From the NCBI RefSeq assembly GCF_009674535.1, contig NZ_WKJK01000001.1:186001-250000 (forward strand): DNA of 64,000 bases, given 5' to 3'. Made by a program: the position numbers and the translations under genes. Below, in pieces: positions 1 through 7,967 of the stretch (the stretch's first letter is position 1; every line of letters begins with the position of its first letter). Under the pieces are notes generated by a model. It saw nothing but the letters and a program-made list of their open reading frames with translations, made no database searches and had not been told where the DNA came from. The stretch is from Duganella guangzhouensis. GTDB taxonomy: Bacteria; Pseudomonadota; Gammaproteobacteria; Burkholderiales; Burkholderiaceae_D.

Positions 1-779
1 GCGGGATTGCGATAAGCCTTGGTCCATGCGATGTCATAGCTGCGCGCCAGGAACAGGGTTTCGTGCAGCGTCAGGGCGCGATCGGCGGCCAGCTCCCTTT
101 CGATTTCCCTGTTGATGCGGGCCTGCAGCTGTTCCATCACTTCCGCGCCCGGTGCCGGGCGCACTGCGGCGTTGGGGGCCGCGCCTTCAGCCTCGCCGGC
201 ATCCAGGAATGGATCGCTGTGCACATACATGGCATAGATTGGGCGCGACGGCTCCGTCATCGGCCGCTGGAATTTGGCGAAGTCGCTGTTGTAGACCGCG
301 TACGGGCCGGTGGCGCGGATGCGGCAATTCAGCTGGCGTTTGTTCGCGGTCAGGTTGGCGGGCAGGGGAAAAGTGCGATAGGTGAAGCGGCCTTCATACA
401 TGGGCGAGACGGTGCCAAGATCGAGGATCTCGATGTCGCCCAGATGGCGGTAGCCGATCTGCTTTCCTTCGCAGTACAGCGTCAGTTTGTTGGTGTTGGT
501 TTCGCCGCCCCACAGCCGCACCGACGCGTAGTTCTGCACCGCCGGGTCGACCTTCAGCGTGAACTCCAGCGAGCCGCCGCGCCAGTCGGTCGCGGACAGC
601 GGCAGTAGCTGGCGTGCGCCGCGTCCCAGCGCACCTTGAATGATTTGCGCATGTTCGCCACGCACTGCATGCGCCGTTTCGGATGCGGCATCGCCAAAGG
701 TGATCTTGTCGGTCAGCGTGGTGACAGCGTGGGCTTGCGCGCAGGCGGCCAGCATGGTCAGGGCGATACGGTTCTTCAT
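1..779 (-). CDS. Secreted protein of unknown function, C-terminus cut by window edge
   Basis: An open frame of 259 codons runs from the ATG at 779 off the left edge, so only the N-terminal part is visible. It starts with a signal peptide (MKNRIALTMLAACAQAHA). The mature part contains a beta-rich stretch with the pattern DWRGGSLEF, then VRLWGGETN and KQIGYRHLGDIEILD. I recognise this only as an uncharacterised exported family and assign no enzyme activity. The start at 779 is chosen because AAGGA lies five bases upstream. An in-frame ATG at 794 overlaps the stop of the upstream GH28 gene (ATGA) but has no ribosome binding site. The two genes are probably one transcript, which suggests a role in plant polysaccharide use. 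Confidence 0.75.
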   Translation of the reverse strand, partial: MKNRIALTMLAACAQAHAVTTLTDKITFGDAASETAHAVRGEHAQIIQGALGRGARQLLPLSATDWRGGSLEFTLKVDPAVQNYASVRLWGGETNTNKLTLYCEGKQIGYRHLGDIEILDLGTVSPMYEGRFTYRTFPLPANLTANKRQLNCRIRATGPYAVYNSDFAKFQRPMTEPSRPIYAMYVHSDPFLDAGEAEGAAPNAAVRPAPGAEVMEQLQARINREIERELAADRALTLHETLFLARSYDIAWTKAYRNP

Positions 780-790
780 GGTGTCCTTGT

Positions 791-2275
791 TCATTTAAAG
801 CGGATGTCGGTGGCATGCGGGCCGACTTGCAGCAGCTCCGCGTCCGGCGCGGTGAGCTTGCGCTGGCCGATACGCACATTCTCCAGCGTGACGCCACGCA
901 CGCCGCGCGCCTGGTCATAGCCCTGGATCACGGACGGCCCGTACACGCCCTTGCCGGTGAAGCTGATGTTGCGCAGCGTGAGATTGGCGATGCCGCCGCC
1001 GGGACTGAGGCTGAAGCGGTCGTCGCCGATCACCGCAAAGTTGAACAGCTTCCCTTCGATCATATGGTCGACCCGGATATCCTCGAACAGGATGTTGCGG
1101 ACCACGGTGGCGTTGTTCGCGTTAATCGCCATCACGCCCTGAAAGCGTGGCTGCGTCTCGTTGATTTCAAGGACATCGATGTTCTTGAAGGTGACGTCTT
1201 CGGTCACCTCCGGCCGGTCCGGATTGCCGAACAATCCCATGTACATGGCGTGTGCCACGTCCGCCCAGCAGGTGGAATTGGTGACGCGCACCCGGCGTAT
1301 ATCGCCGTACAGATCCCAGCGATGGTTGTACAGCGCGAAGCAGTCATCCGCCACGCGCAGGAACACGCGGTCGATCTCCACATCCCGGCAGGAGTAGATG
1401 TCGATACCATCCGCCCAAGGCCGGGCGCTGAAGCTTTTGAGATCGACGATGCTGACGCCACTGGATTGCATGCAGCCCAGCGTCACGCCGGGAGGATTGA
1501 TGATGGTCAGCCCTTCAATGCGGATGTTGCGCGAGTTGCGGATGCCGATGGCTGCGGTGCCATCAACGTGTGCTTCCGGCGTGTTGTCATGGGTGGCGGT
1601 GTTGGTCATGGGGACGTCGCCAGTAGGGCGTTCGATCAGGCCGTGGCCTTTGATGGTGACGTCGTGCACATGGTCCAGCGAGATGCCGGCATCCAGCACC
1701 GCCGCACCATCGATCAGCACCGTCTGGCCGGAGGCAAAGCGGAATACCTTTTCGCCCTTGGGCGGCTTGTGCACGCCCGGACCGAACACGATCACGCCCG
1801 GACCTTGCGGCTTGGCGCTGTTGTCGATGGCACCGGCGAAGACGTGCAGGTTGTGGTGCTTGTCGCCGTCAAATTCGACCGACAGATTGGCCGGCTTGTC
1901 CAGCGTGAGGTACACCGTGTCATCCTCGATGCGCGGCTGGATGCCAAGGCTGGCGGGACGCACCGCGACCTTGGAGAAGCCGGCATAGCTGCGCTGAATC
2001 GCCAGTTCCACCTTGCCTTCAAAGTCGAAGCGCACCAGCGCGGCGCTTTGCGGATTGTTCCAGTCTACCTCCACCCGGTGCTCGTAAAGATCCTGCCAGA
2101 CGCCCGATGGCGCGCGTACCCGCACCACATATTCAGGATTGCGATGGGTGTCGCGTACCGTGTCGCCAGGGCTGTAGCGCACCGGGCGCGGATAGTCGTA
2201 GGTCTGGATTTGAGCGGCCAGCGCCGGTGATGCGGCGCTAAGCGCGGCGGCCGCGAACAGCAGGAATTTCAACAC
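791..2275 (-). CDS. GH28-family (polygalacturonase-like) exported glycoside hydrolase
   Basis: This is a 494-residue protein with a clear signal peptide (MLKFLLFAAAALSAASPALAA), so it acts in the periplasm or outside the cell. The central part is a right-handed beta-helix. The expected GH28 catalytic elements are present in diverged form: ADGID with D292, the Asp pair D310-D311 in VADDC, and H342 in AHAMYMG. Canonical endo-polygalacturonases carry NTD, DD and GHG here, so substrate and cleavage mode may differ, for example exo-acting or rhamnogalacturonan-directed. It is followed closely by the truncated secreted gene at 1-779 and preceded by a LacI-type palindrome 24 bases upstream of its start. 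The family call is strong and the substrate is not known. Confidence 0.85.
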   Translation of the reverse strand: MLKFLLFAAAALSAASPALAAQIQTYDYPRPVRYSPGDTVRDTHRNPEYVVRVRAPSGVWQDLYEHRVEVDWNNPQSAALVRFDFEGKVELAIQRSYAGFSKVAVRPASLGIQPRIEDDTVYLTLDKPANLSVEFDGDKHHNLHVFAGAIDNSAKPQGPGVIVFGPGVHKPPKGEKVFRFASGQTVLIDGAAVLDAGISLDHVHDVTIKGHGLIERPTGDVPMTNTATHDNTPEAHVDGTAAIGIRNSRNIRIEGLTIINPPGVTLGCMQSSGVSIVDLKSFSARPWADGIDIYSCRDVEIDRVFLRVADDCFALYNHRWDLYGDIRRVRVTNSTCWADVAHAMYMGLFGNPDRPEVTEDVTFKNIDVLEINETQPRFQGVMAINANNATVVRNILFEDIRVDHMIEGKLFNFAVIGDDRFSLSPGGGIANLTLRNISFTGKGVYGPSVIQGYDQARGVRGVTLENVRIGQRKLTAPDAELLQVGPHATDIRFK

Positions 2276-2299
2276 GTCTTCCTCTTATTAATTAATTTG

Positions 2300-2311
2300 G
2301 TTATCGATAAC
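2300..2311. promoter_or_regulatory. Candidate LacI-family operator
   Basis: GTTATCGATAAC is a perfect 12-bp palindrome with a central CpG, the usual form of LacI-family operators. It lies 24 bases upstream of the GH28 start, where a repressor would block transcription. No LacI-family gene is in the window, so the regulator would be elsewhere. I found no second copy near the other glycosidase genes. Confidence 0.5.
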
Positions 2312-2375
2312 ATAGCAAGCCCGGATCGCGTGTGTCAAGAAAAAACTACGCCAGTTCCAGGCGCCGAGATTTTGC

Positions 2376-2404
2376 TTGTGCGGCCGTATTGTTTGATCTA
2401 GTAT
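2376..2404 (+). promoter_or_regulatory. Candidate sigma70 promoter of the acyl-CoA dehydrogenase gene
   Basis: TTGTGC (2376-2381) and TAGTAT (2399-2404) are separated by 17 bases. This would start transcription about 20 bases before the ATG at 2434. No clear Shine-Dalgarno sequence precedes that ATG. Confidence 0.35.
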
Positions 2405-2433
2405 GCGGTTAATATCAGTTTGCCTGACATAAT

Positions 2434-4173
2434 ATGTTTTCCTATCATCCTCCCGTCAAACACATGCGGTACGTGTTGAACGACGTGCTGTCGGCCACCG
2501 CGCGCCTGCGGCAGGAAGCCGGCTTTGCGGACCTCGATGCGGAACTGGTGCAGCAAGTATTGGAAGAAGCGGGGCGCTTCACCAGCGAGGTGCTGTTCCC
2601 GCTGAACGCGTCCGGCGACAAACAGGGATGCCGCTTCGAGAACGGCGTCGTCACCACGCCGGACGGTTACGCCGACGCCTATCGCCAGTTCCATGAAGCC
2701 GGTTGGGCCTCGCTGTCCTGCGATCCGGACGATGGCGGGCAGGGACTGCCGCAAGTGCTGAACTGCGCGCTGGAGGAGATGATGGTCAGCGCCAATCACG
2801 CATGGACTATGTACCCCGGCCTGCTGCACGGCGCCTACACCTGCCTGCGCGCGCACGGCAGCGAGGCGCTGAAGCAGGCGTATCTGCCCAAGCTGGTGAG
2901 TGGCGAATGGCTGGCCACCATGTGTCTGACCGAACCGCAGGCCGGCAGCGACGTTGGCCTGCTGCGCACCCGCGCCGAGCCGGATGGCGAGCAGGCATAC
3001 CGCATCAGCGGCAGCAAAATCTTCATCTCTGGCGGCGAGCATGACCTCACCGATAACATCATCCATCTGGTGCTGGCCCGCATCCCCGGCGCGCCGGAAG
3101 GCAGCAAAGGGATCTCGCTGTTTCTGGTGCCGAAAATTGGCCCGGACGGCGCGCGTAATCGCATCGTTTGCACCGGCATCGAACACAAACTGGGCATACG
3201 CGGTAGCGCCACCTGCTCGCTGGACTTCGACGGCGCCACCGGTTGGCTGGTAGGGGAGCCGCATCGCGGACTGGCCGCCATGTTCGTCATGATGAATGCC
3301 GCCCGCATGCTGGCGGGTGCGCAGGGTATCGGGATCGCGGAAGCAGCCTGGCAGAACGCCGAACGCTATGCGCAAGAACGCCTGCAGATGAAGGCGGTGT
3401 GCCGGCCGCCGGAGCGGCAGTCGGCGGCGGCCGACCCGATTGCGCTGCATCCTCCGGTACAGCGGTTGCTGGCGACTCAGCGCTGCTATGTGCAGGGTGG
3501 CCGGATGCTGTTGTACTGGAGTGGCCTGCTGCTCGACTTGGCGCATGCCAGCGCCGATGCGGCGCGCCGCCAGCAGCTGGAGCAGTTGCTGGCGCTGGTA
3601 ACACCGGTGGTCAAAGCCTTCCTGACGCAGAAGGCGTTCGACGGCGCCAGTAACGCGCTGCAAGTGTACGGCGGCTATGGCGTCATCACCGAAACCGGCA
3701 TCGAGCAGTACCTGCGCGATGTGCGCGTCACCATGATTTACGAGGGCACCAACGAGATTCAGGCGATTGATCTGGTGCTGCGCAAAATCCTGGCGGACCA
3801 GGGCCGCACGCTGCCGATGCTGCTGGATGAAGTCCGCCACACGGCGCAGGACGAGGCCGACGGCCCGCTGGCGGGGCATAGCTGCTTGCTGTTGTCGCTG
3901 ACGCGGGAACTGGCTGCCGTGGCGGATGCGCTGCATGGCGCGGCGCGCGCGCGGCCGGAACTGCCGCATTGGATCGCCGGCGACATCGTCAAGCTGCTGG
4001 GACACTGTCTGATCGGCTGGATGTGGCTGCGCAGCGCGCGCGTCTCGATCCGCTTGCATGAACAGGACCCCGCATTCCACGCCGAGCAGCGCGCCAGCGC
4101 GCAGCACTACTTCACGTATGTGTTTGCCGAGACACAGGAGGCGCTGGCGGTGGTGCGTGCCTGTCTGGGATAG
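2434..4173 (+). CDS. Acyl-CoA dehydrogenase (large, C-terminally extended type)
   Basis: This 579-residue FAD enzyme would introduce an alpha,beta double bond into an acyl-CoA. The order is a short N-terminal segment beginning MFSYHPPVKHMRYVL, the N-terminal helical domain, the FAD-contacting middle domain (TEPQAGSD around 166-173), the C-terminal helical domain with MIYEGTNEIQ carrying the usual catalytic Glu (E436), and an extra C-terminal domain of about 120 residues. The length and extra domain match the DmdC/FadE-like subgroup rather than the 380-residue short-chain type. The start is supported by the family's conserved N-terminus, although no ribosome binding site is visible. Its substrate is unknown. 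The next gene is a LysR regulator in the same direction, and the neighbourhood is aromatic O-demethylation, so side-chain oxidation of an aryl-propanoid-type acid is possible. Confidence 0.85.
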   Translation: MFSYHPPVKHMRYVLNDVLSATARLRQEAGFADLDAELVQQVLEEAGRFTSEVLFPLNASGDKQGCRFENGVVTTPDGYADAYRQFHEAGWASLSCDPDDGGQGLPQVLNCALEEMMVSANHAWTMYPGLLHGAYTCLRAHGSEALKQAYLPKLVSGEWLATMCLTEPQAGSDVGLLRTRAEPDGEQAYRISGSKIFISGGEHDLTDNIIHLVLARIPGAPEGSKGISLFLVPKIGPDGARNRIVCTGIEHKLGIRGSATCSLDFDGATGWLVGEPHRGLAAMFVMMNAARMLAGAQGIGIAEAAWQNAERYAQERLQMKAVCRPPERQSAAADPIALHPPVQRLLATQRCYVQGGRMLLYWSGLLLDLAHASADAARRQQLEQLLALVTPVVKAFLTQKAFDGASNALQVYGGYGVITETGIEQYLRDVRVTMIYEGTNEIQAIDLVLRKILADQGRTLPMLLDEVRHTAQDEADGPLAGHSCLLLSLTRELAAVADALHGAARARPELPHWIAGDIVKLLGHCLIGWMWLRSARVSIRLHEQDPAFHAEQRASAQHYFTYVFAETQEALAVVRACLG

Positions 4174-4202
4174 TGAGCGTTCCGGCTCCGGCCCTGTTAC
4201 TA

Positions 4203-4235
4203 TCTGGGTTTGCTGCGATGATAACTATACCCAGA
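4203..4235. promoter_or_regulatory. Inverted repeat in front of the LysR gene, possible autoregulatory site
   Basis: TCTGGGT (4203-4209) and ACCCAGA (4229-4235) are perfect 7-bp inverted arms 19 bases apart, ending eight bases before the LysR start at 4244. LysR regulators commonly bind such dyads at their own promoter. A weak transcript terminator for the upstream gene is the alternative, but no T-run follows. Confidence 0.35.
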
Positions 4236-4243
4236 CGGAGACT

Positions 4244-5203
4244 ATGCGGCTTAATAAATTCGACCTCAACTTGTTGTTGGCGCTGGATGCGCTGTTGCGC
4301 GAAAAAAGCGTAACGCGCGCGGCGGCGCGTTTGTTCGTATCGCAGCCGGCCATGAGCGCCTCGCTGGCCAAGCTGCGCGAACAGTTCGACAACCCGCTGC
4401 TGGTGCGCGTCGGCCGGCAGATGGAGCTGACGCCACGCGCCCGTGAACTGCGCGAGCCGGTGCGGCAAATGCTGCTCAGCGCCCAGGCGTTGATGGGCAC
4501 CGAGCGTTCCTTTGATCCGGCCACGGAGCGCCGCACCTTTACCGTGCTGTGCCCCGACCACGTGTCGCCATGGCTGATGCCCGGCATTCTGCGCCGCTTG
4601 CAGCACGCCGCGCCGAACATCCGCATCGAGATTGAGCGGCCCTCCGGCGCCGATCTGGCCAGCCTGCTGCAGGCCGACGTCGATCTGATGCTGGCGCTGG
4701 ATCCACCGGAAACGCTGTCATATCCTGCCTTGCCGGAATCGATCGACAGCCGCTTTATTTGCGACCTGCGTTATGTGTGTATTCTGTCGGCCGACCACCC
4801 GGCCGTGACCGAGAAGATGAGTGAGGAGCGCTTCCTGCAGCAGCAATTCGTCATCGTTCGGCAGTCGCGGCGTTCGTCGCGGCTGGAGGAAATCATGCAG
4901 GAGAGTTTCGGCGTGCAGCTGGATGTGCGTGCGGTGACCGAGAATGTACTGGAGCTGCCGTTCCTGGTCACCAAGGGCGCGCCGTTTGTGGCGGTGACGC
5001 TGGAGTTCCTGGCGCAGTTCCTGAAGGCGTCGCCGCGCTTGCGCATCCTGGATCTGCCGGAAGGGCTGATGCCGCCAAGTCAGCTGAGTATATTGTGGCA
5101 CCGTTCCTTTGAGGCTGACCCGGCGCACATCTGGTTGCGCAATCTGATTATCGAAGAGTGCAACGCCTACCATGCGGGCGGCGGCTTCGATCCGTTGCGC
5201 TGA
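4244..5203 (+). CDS. LysR-family regulator, NodD-like subgroup
   Basis: A 319-residue regulator with an N-terminal winged helix-turn-helix (about residues 3-62, starting MRLNKFDLNLLLALDALL) and a C-terminal effector-binding domain. The KFDLNLLLALDALLREKSVTRAA start is typical of the NodD-like LysR group that senses aromatic or flavonoid ligands. The open frame extends upstream to 4058, but that part lies inside the preceding gene. The ATG at 4244 follows ACGGAG and matches the family N-terminus. It lies between the acyl-CoA dehydrogenase and folB. One copy of a repeated motif (5203-5225) starts at the last base of its stop codon. It may regulate the O-demethylation genes, which I infer only from position. 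Confidence 0.9.
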   Translation: MRLNKFDLNLLLALDALLREKSVTRAAARLFVSQPAMSASLAKLREQFDNPLLVRVGRQMELTPRARELREPVRQMLLSAQALMGTERSFDPATERRTFTVLCPDHVSPWLMPGILRRLQHAAPNIRIEIERPSGADLASLLQADVDLMLALDPPETLSYPALPESIDSRFICDLRYVCILSADHPAVTEKMSEERFLQQQFVIVRQSRRSSRLEEIMQESFGVQLDVRAVTENVLELPFLVTKGAPFVAVTLEFLAQFLKASPRLRILDLPEGLMPPSQLSILWHRSFEADPAHIWLRNLIIEECNAYHAGGGFDPLR

Positions 5204-5225
5204 TTGTCGAGCTGCCTGCAACATA
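5203..5225 (+). promoter_or_regulatory. Repeated motif ATTGT-N9-TGCAACATA, copy 1
   Basis: This copy sits between the LysR stop and folB. The right half TGCAACATA is identical in three other intergenic copies in the window (7781-7803 and two in 21429-21495). It is a candidate operator shared by folB, folD/metF and the transporter/hydrolase pair. Confidence 0.5.
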
Positions 5226-5295
5226 GAGTTGTCGTCGCTTGGCCGCGCCGATCTGGCCGACAATGCCGGTGAAGACAGTCAGACGATGAGGAAGC

Positions 5296-5766
5296 ATGAA
5301 CGACGACCGCATGATAATCGAGAAGCTGCGCATGCCGGCGCGGGTAGGCGTTTATCCGCACGAAAAAGACCGCACGCAGACTATCTGCCTGTCGCTGGAG
5401 GTGGGCTTGCCGGAACAGGGCAGCCATGTCAGCGACGCGCTGGAGGATACGATTTGCTATATGGCGGTGACCGAGGCGGTGCGCACGCTTGCGCTTAGCC
5501 GGCATTTCAATCTGGTCGAGACGCTGGCCGAGCAGGTGGCGCAGGAAGTGCTGGGCTATGGCGCGCGCTGGGTGTCGGTCCGTGTCGGCAAGGTGGGGAT
5601 CGTGGCGGGCGCGCAGGCGGTGGAGATTGCGATTACGCGCCGCGCGGAATGCTATGACGGCTTTACCAGGCCGGTGAGGAAGGATGCTTTGAGCTGGCAT
5701 TCGGCGACTTCGAGTGCTGGATCGCTGTCGTGGACGATGCCGGCACCGACGCCGAATCTGCCCTGA
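5296..5766 (+). CDS. folB: Dihydroneopterin aldolase-like protein (FolB family)
   Basis: FolB cleaves 7,8-dihydroneopterin in folate synthesis and forms rings in the cytoplasm. The first 120 residues fit: the catalytic Glu in GVYPHE (E23), FNLVETLAEQVA as the conserved helix, and a Lys in RVGKVG (K99). The protein is 156 residues against about 120 for the family. The last 37 residues have no family counterpart and are encoded antisense to the end of pabB (115-bp tail-to-tail overlap). The ATG at 5296 follows GAGGAAGC. It faces pabB and folD and lies next to the tetrahydrofolate-dependent O-demethylases, so it probably boosts the folate pool for demethylation. A housekeeping folB elsewhere in the genome is likely. 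Confidence 0.8.
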   Translation: MNDDRMIIEKLRMPARVGVYPHEKDRTQTICLSLEVGLPEQGSHVSDALEDTICYMAVTEAVRTLALSRHFNLVETLAEQVAQEVLGYGARWVSVRVGKVGIVAGAQAVEIAITRRAECYDGFTRPVRKDALSWHSATSSAGSLSWTMPAPTPNLP

Positions 5767-6857
5767 CGCGGCCCGTCGCCGGGCGGCAGCACCAGCGTGC
5801 GGATCGGCACCGACAGGCAGAAGTCGCCGCCGGGATCGATCCAGCCCACGGCGCCGGTGTAGATGCCGCGCGCGTCCGGCTCCAGTTCGCGGATGATCTC
5901 CATGGCGCGCCGCTTGGGGGCGCCGGTGATGGAGCCGCAGGGATAGAGCGCTTGGAAGATGTCGCCCAGCGTGGCGTGTGGTGCCAGTTCGGCTTCCACG
6001 GTCGACGTCATTTGCAGCACCTTGCCGTAGCGCTGGATGTCGAACAGCGCCGGCACCCGCACGCTGCCGGTGCGGGCAATGCGTCCCAGGTCATTGCGCA
6101 GCAAGTCCACAATCATCAGGTTTTCAGCGCGGTTCTTGGGATCGGCAGCCAGTCGCCGCGCGTGCTGCGCGTTCGTTGCATCGTCATCGCCGGCGGTCGC
6201 AGTACCTTTCATCGGGCGCGCTTGCAGCTTGCCGGCGCGGTGGCGGATGAACAGCTCCGGTGACAGCGACAGCACGCAACGGCCGTCCGGCAGCGCGATC
6301 AAGGCGCCGTAGGGCACTGGCTGGCGCGCGCGCAGCAGCGCGTACAGCGCCGGCGCGGGGCCGAAAACGTCTACATGCAGACGCAAGGTGTAGTTGACCT
6401 GATAGACATCGCCGGCGGCGATATAGGCCAGGATGCGCTCAACAGAGCGCGTAAAAGCCGCCTGGTCGACGCTCGGCTGCACGGCGACGATGCCCGCCGG
6501 TGTGGCACGGAGTCCCGCCACAGCGGCATGTGTCCCCGCCGACGCGCGGGCCGCCAGCCAGGCGTCAACCTCGGCGCCATCCAACATCTGTACGCTGCGG
6601 AACAACAGTATCTGCGCCAGCGGTTCGCTGGTGGCGCGCGCCGTGGCGGGGATCTCCAGCAGTTGGCCTCCCAACTCGTAAGCGCAAACCGGCACCGCAT
6701 ACAGACCTTGTTGCAGTGCCGCGTCCAGCGCCGCCAACAGCGCTGGCCATTCATTGATGGCGAGGCAGGCCAGCGTGCCAGCATGGTCGAGATAGAGGCG
6801 CGAGCGGCGCGCCGGGTCTGCATCGTCCAGCAGCGCAAATACGGCGTCGCCGCTCAT
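5652..6857 (-). CDS. pabB: Aminodeoxychorismate synthase component I
   Basis: PabB converts chorismate and ammonia to 4-amino-4-deoxychorismate, the precursor of the p-aminobenzoate part of folate. The 401-residue protein has all the chorismate-binding blocks: PMKGT (215-219), ENLMIVDLLRNDLGRI (245-260), PCGSITGAPK (306-315) and GVGAGIVHDSDP (369-380). The PMKGT form separates PabB from anthranilate synthase TrpE. There is no fused PabC lyase or PabA glutaminase domain, so these must be supplied separately. Its ATG overlaps the folD stop (ATGA at 6854-6857), so folD and pabB are translationally coupled. Its 3' end is antisense to the folB tail. Confidence 0.92.
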   Translation of the reverse strand: MSGDAVFALLDDADPARRSRLYLDHAGTLACLAINEWPALLAALDAALQQGLYAVPVCAYELGGQLLEIPATARATSEPLAQILLFRSVQMLDGAEVDAWLAARASAGTHAAVAGLRATPAGIVAVQPSVDQAAFTRSVERILAYIAAGDVYQVNYTLRLHVDVFGPAPALYALLRARQPVPYGALIALPDGRCVLSLSPELFIRHRAGKLQARPMKGTATAGDDDATNAQHARRLAADPKNRAENLMIVDLLRNDLGRIARTGSVRVPALFDIQRYGKVLQMTSTVEAELAPHATLGDIFQALYPCGSITGAPKRRAMEIIRELEPDARGIYTGAVGWIDPGGDFCLSVPIRTLVLPPGDGPRQGRFGVGAGIVHDSDPALEVAECQLKASFLTGLVKPS

Positions 6858-7720
6858 GCCGGCGCGTGCTGCATTGCGGCGCGATGTGCCGAGCGCAGCG
6901 TGTTCTCCATCAGCATGGTCACCGTCATCGGACCGACGCCACCCGGCACCGGCGTAAGCCAGGCCGCGCGTTCGCGCACGCTGTCGAAATCCACATCGCC
7001 GACAATGCGCCCATCCGCCAGCCGGTTGATGCCGACATCGATCACCACCGCGCCGCGCTTGACCATCGGACCGGTAATCAAGCCAGGCTTGCCGGCGGCG
7101 ACAATCAGGATATCCGCCAGAATCGTGTACTGCGCCAGATCACGGGTGCGCGCGTGGCAGATGCTGACCGTGGCTTCGCGCTGCAGCAGCATTAGCGCCA
7201 TTGGCTTGCCGACGATATTGCTGGCACCGACCACCACCGCGTTCTTGCCGGCGACGTCGATGCCAGTGGTGTCCAGCAGCAGTTGCACACCATACGGCGT
7301 GCAAGGCGGGAACACCGACTGCCCGATCACCAGCGCACCGACGTTATACAGATGGAAGCCATCGACATCCTTGTCGACCGCGATCGATTCAATGACGCGC
7401 CGCACATCGATATGCGGCGGCAGCGGCAGCTGCACCAGAATGCCGTGCACCGAATCGTCCTCATTCAGCTGCGCGATCAACTGCAACACCTGCGCCTCGC
7501 TGGTCTCCGCCGGCAGCAGATGCTGGCGTGATGCGATGCCGCATTCGGAGCAGGCACGCAGCTTGTTGCGCACATAAACAGCGGACGCCGGGTCCGCGCC
7601 CACCAGCACCACCGCCAGTCCTGGCTTGACGCCATCCTCCTCCAGTTGCCGCGCGCGCTCGCGCATCGCCGCCCGCAGGCTGTGGGCGAGTTTCAGTCCA
7701 TCGATCAGCTGTGCCGTCAT
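6854..7720 (-). CDS. folD: Bifunctional methylenetetrahydrofolate dehydrogenase/cyclohydrolase
   Basis: FolD interconverts 5,10-methylene-THF, methenyl-THF and 10-formyl-THF with NADP in the cytoplasm. The 288-residue length is normal. The catalytic Tyr and Lys are in YVRNK (Y49, K53), the conserved Asp is in VDGF (D120), and the NADP loop ASNIVGKP is at 166-173. PVPGGVGPMT near the C-terminus is the FolD signature. It is divergent from metF and overlaps pabB. In this setting it carries methyl carbon from the O-demethylases, after reoxidation by MetF, towards formyl-THF for PurU. A second housekeeping folD is probable but not visible here. Confidence 0.95.
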   Translation of the reverse strand: MTAQLIDGLKLAHSLRAAMRERARQLEEDGVKPGLAVVLVGADPASAVYVRNKLRACSECGIASRQHLLPAETSEAQVLQLIAQLNEDDSVHGILVQLPLPPHIDVRRVIESIAVDKDVDGFHLYNVGALVIGQSVFPPCTPYGVQLLLDTTGIDVAGKNAVVVGASNIVGKPMALMLLQREATVSICHARTRDLAQYTILADILIVAAGKPGLITGPMVKRGAVVIDVGINRLADGRIVGDVDFDSVRERAAWLTPVPGGVGPMTVTMLMENTLRSAHRAAMQHAPA

Positions 7721-7780
7721 ATCGTTCTTTCGAGAGTGTGAAATTCAGGCGACCGATTGTAGTGAAGGAACGACGCGCCG

Positions 7781-7803
7781 ATTGTTCGCACTTCTGCAAC
7801 ATA
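7781..7803 (+). promoter_or_regulatory. Repeated motif ATTGT-N9-TGCAACATA, copy 2
   Basis: This copy is in the 247-base divergent control region between folD and metF. It has the same spacing as copies 1 and 4 and could act on either direction. The rest of the region holds a GC-rich hairpin-prone stretch (7829-7845) and a short leader-type reading frame. Confidence 0.55.
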
Positions 7804-7858
7804 GGAGTGAGACGCGGCCGCAAACCAGCGGCGCAGCGCCGCCCCAGAGGGAAAACAG

Positions 7859-7954
7859 ATGAACTATCAGCGTTGCTTATGGATGGCGAATTCGCGCATC
7901 CCTGCAATCGATTTTTCGGCGGCTGTGGGCTGCAATAGAGTGGGGCCACAATAA
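7859..7954 (+). CDS. Possible 31-residue leader peptide before metF
   Basis: An ATG at 7859 follows AGAGGGA with seven bases between, a good ribosome binding site, and opens a 31-codon frame (MNYQRCLWMANSRIP...) ending in TAA at 7952-7954, 13 bases before the metF start. It has no recognisable domain. It could be a leader peptide that tunes metF translation, or chance. The evidence is only the ribosome binding site and the position. Confidence 0.3.
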   Translation: MNYQRCLWMANSRIPAIDFSAAVGCNRVGPQ

Positions 7955-7967
7955 CCAGGAGATCACA

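Noticed and set aside
815..2230. A 471-codon plus-strand frame opposite the GH28 gene
   Set aside because: Antisense shadow; the GH28 frame has a signal peptide and catalytic motifs.
2398..4107. A 569-codon minus-strand frame opposite the acyl-CoA dehydrogenase gene
   Set aside because: Antisense shadow without any recognisable domain.
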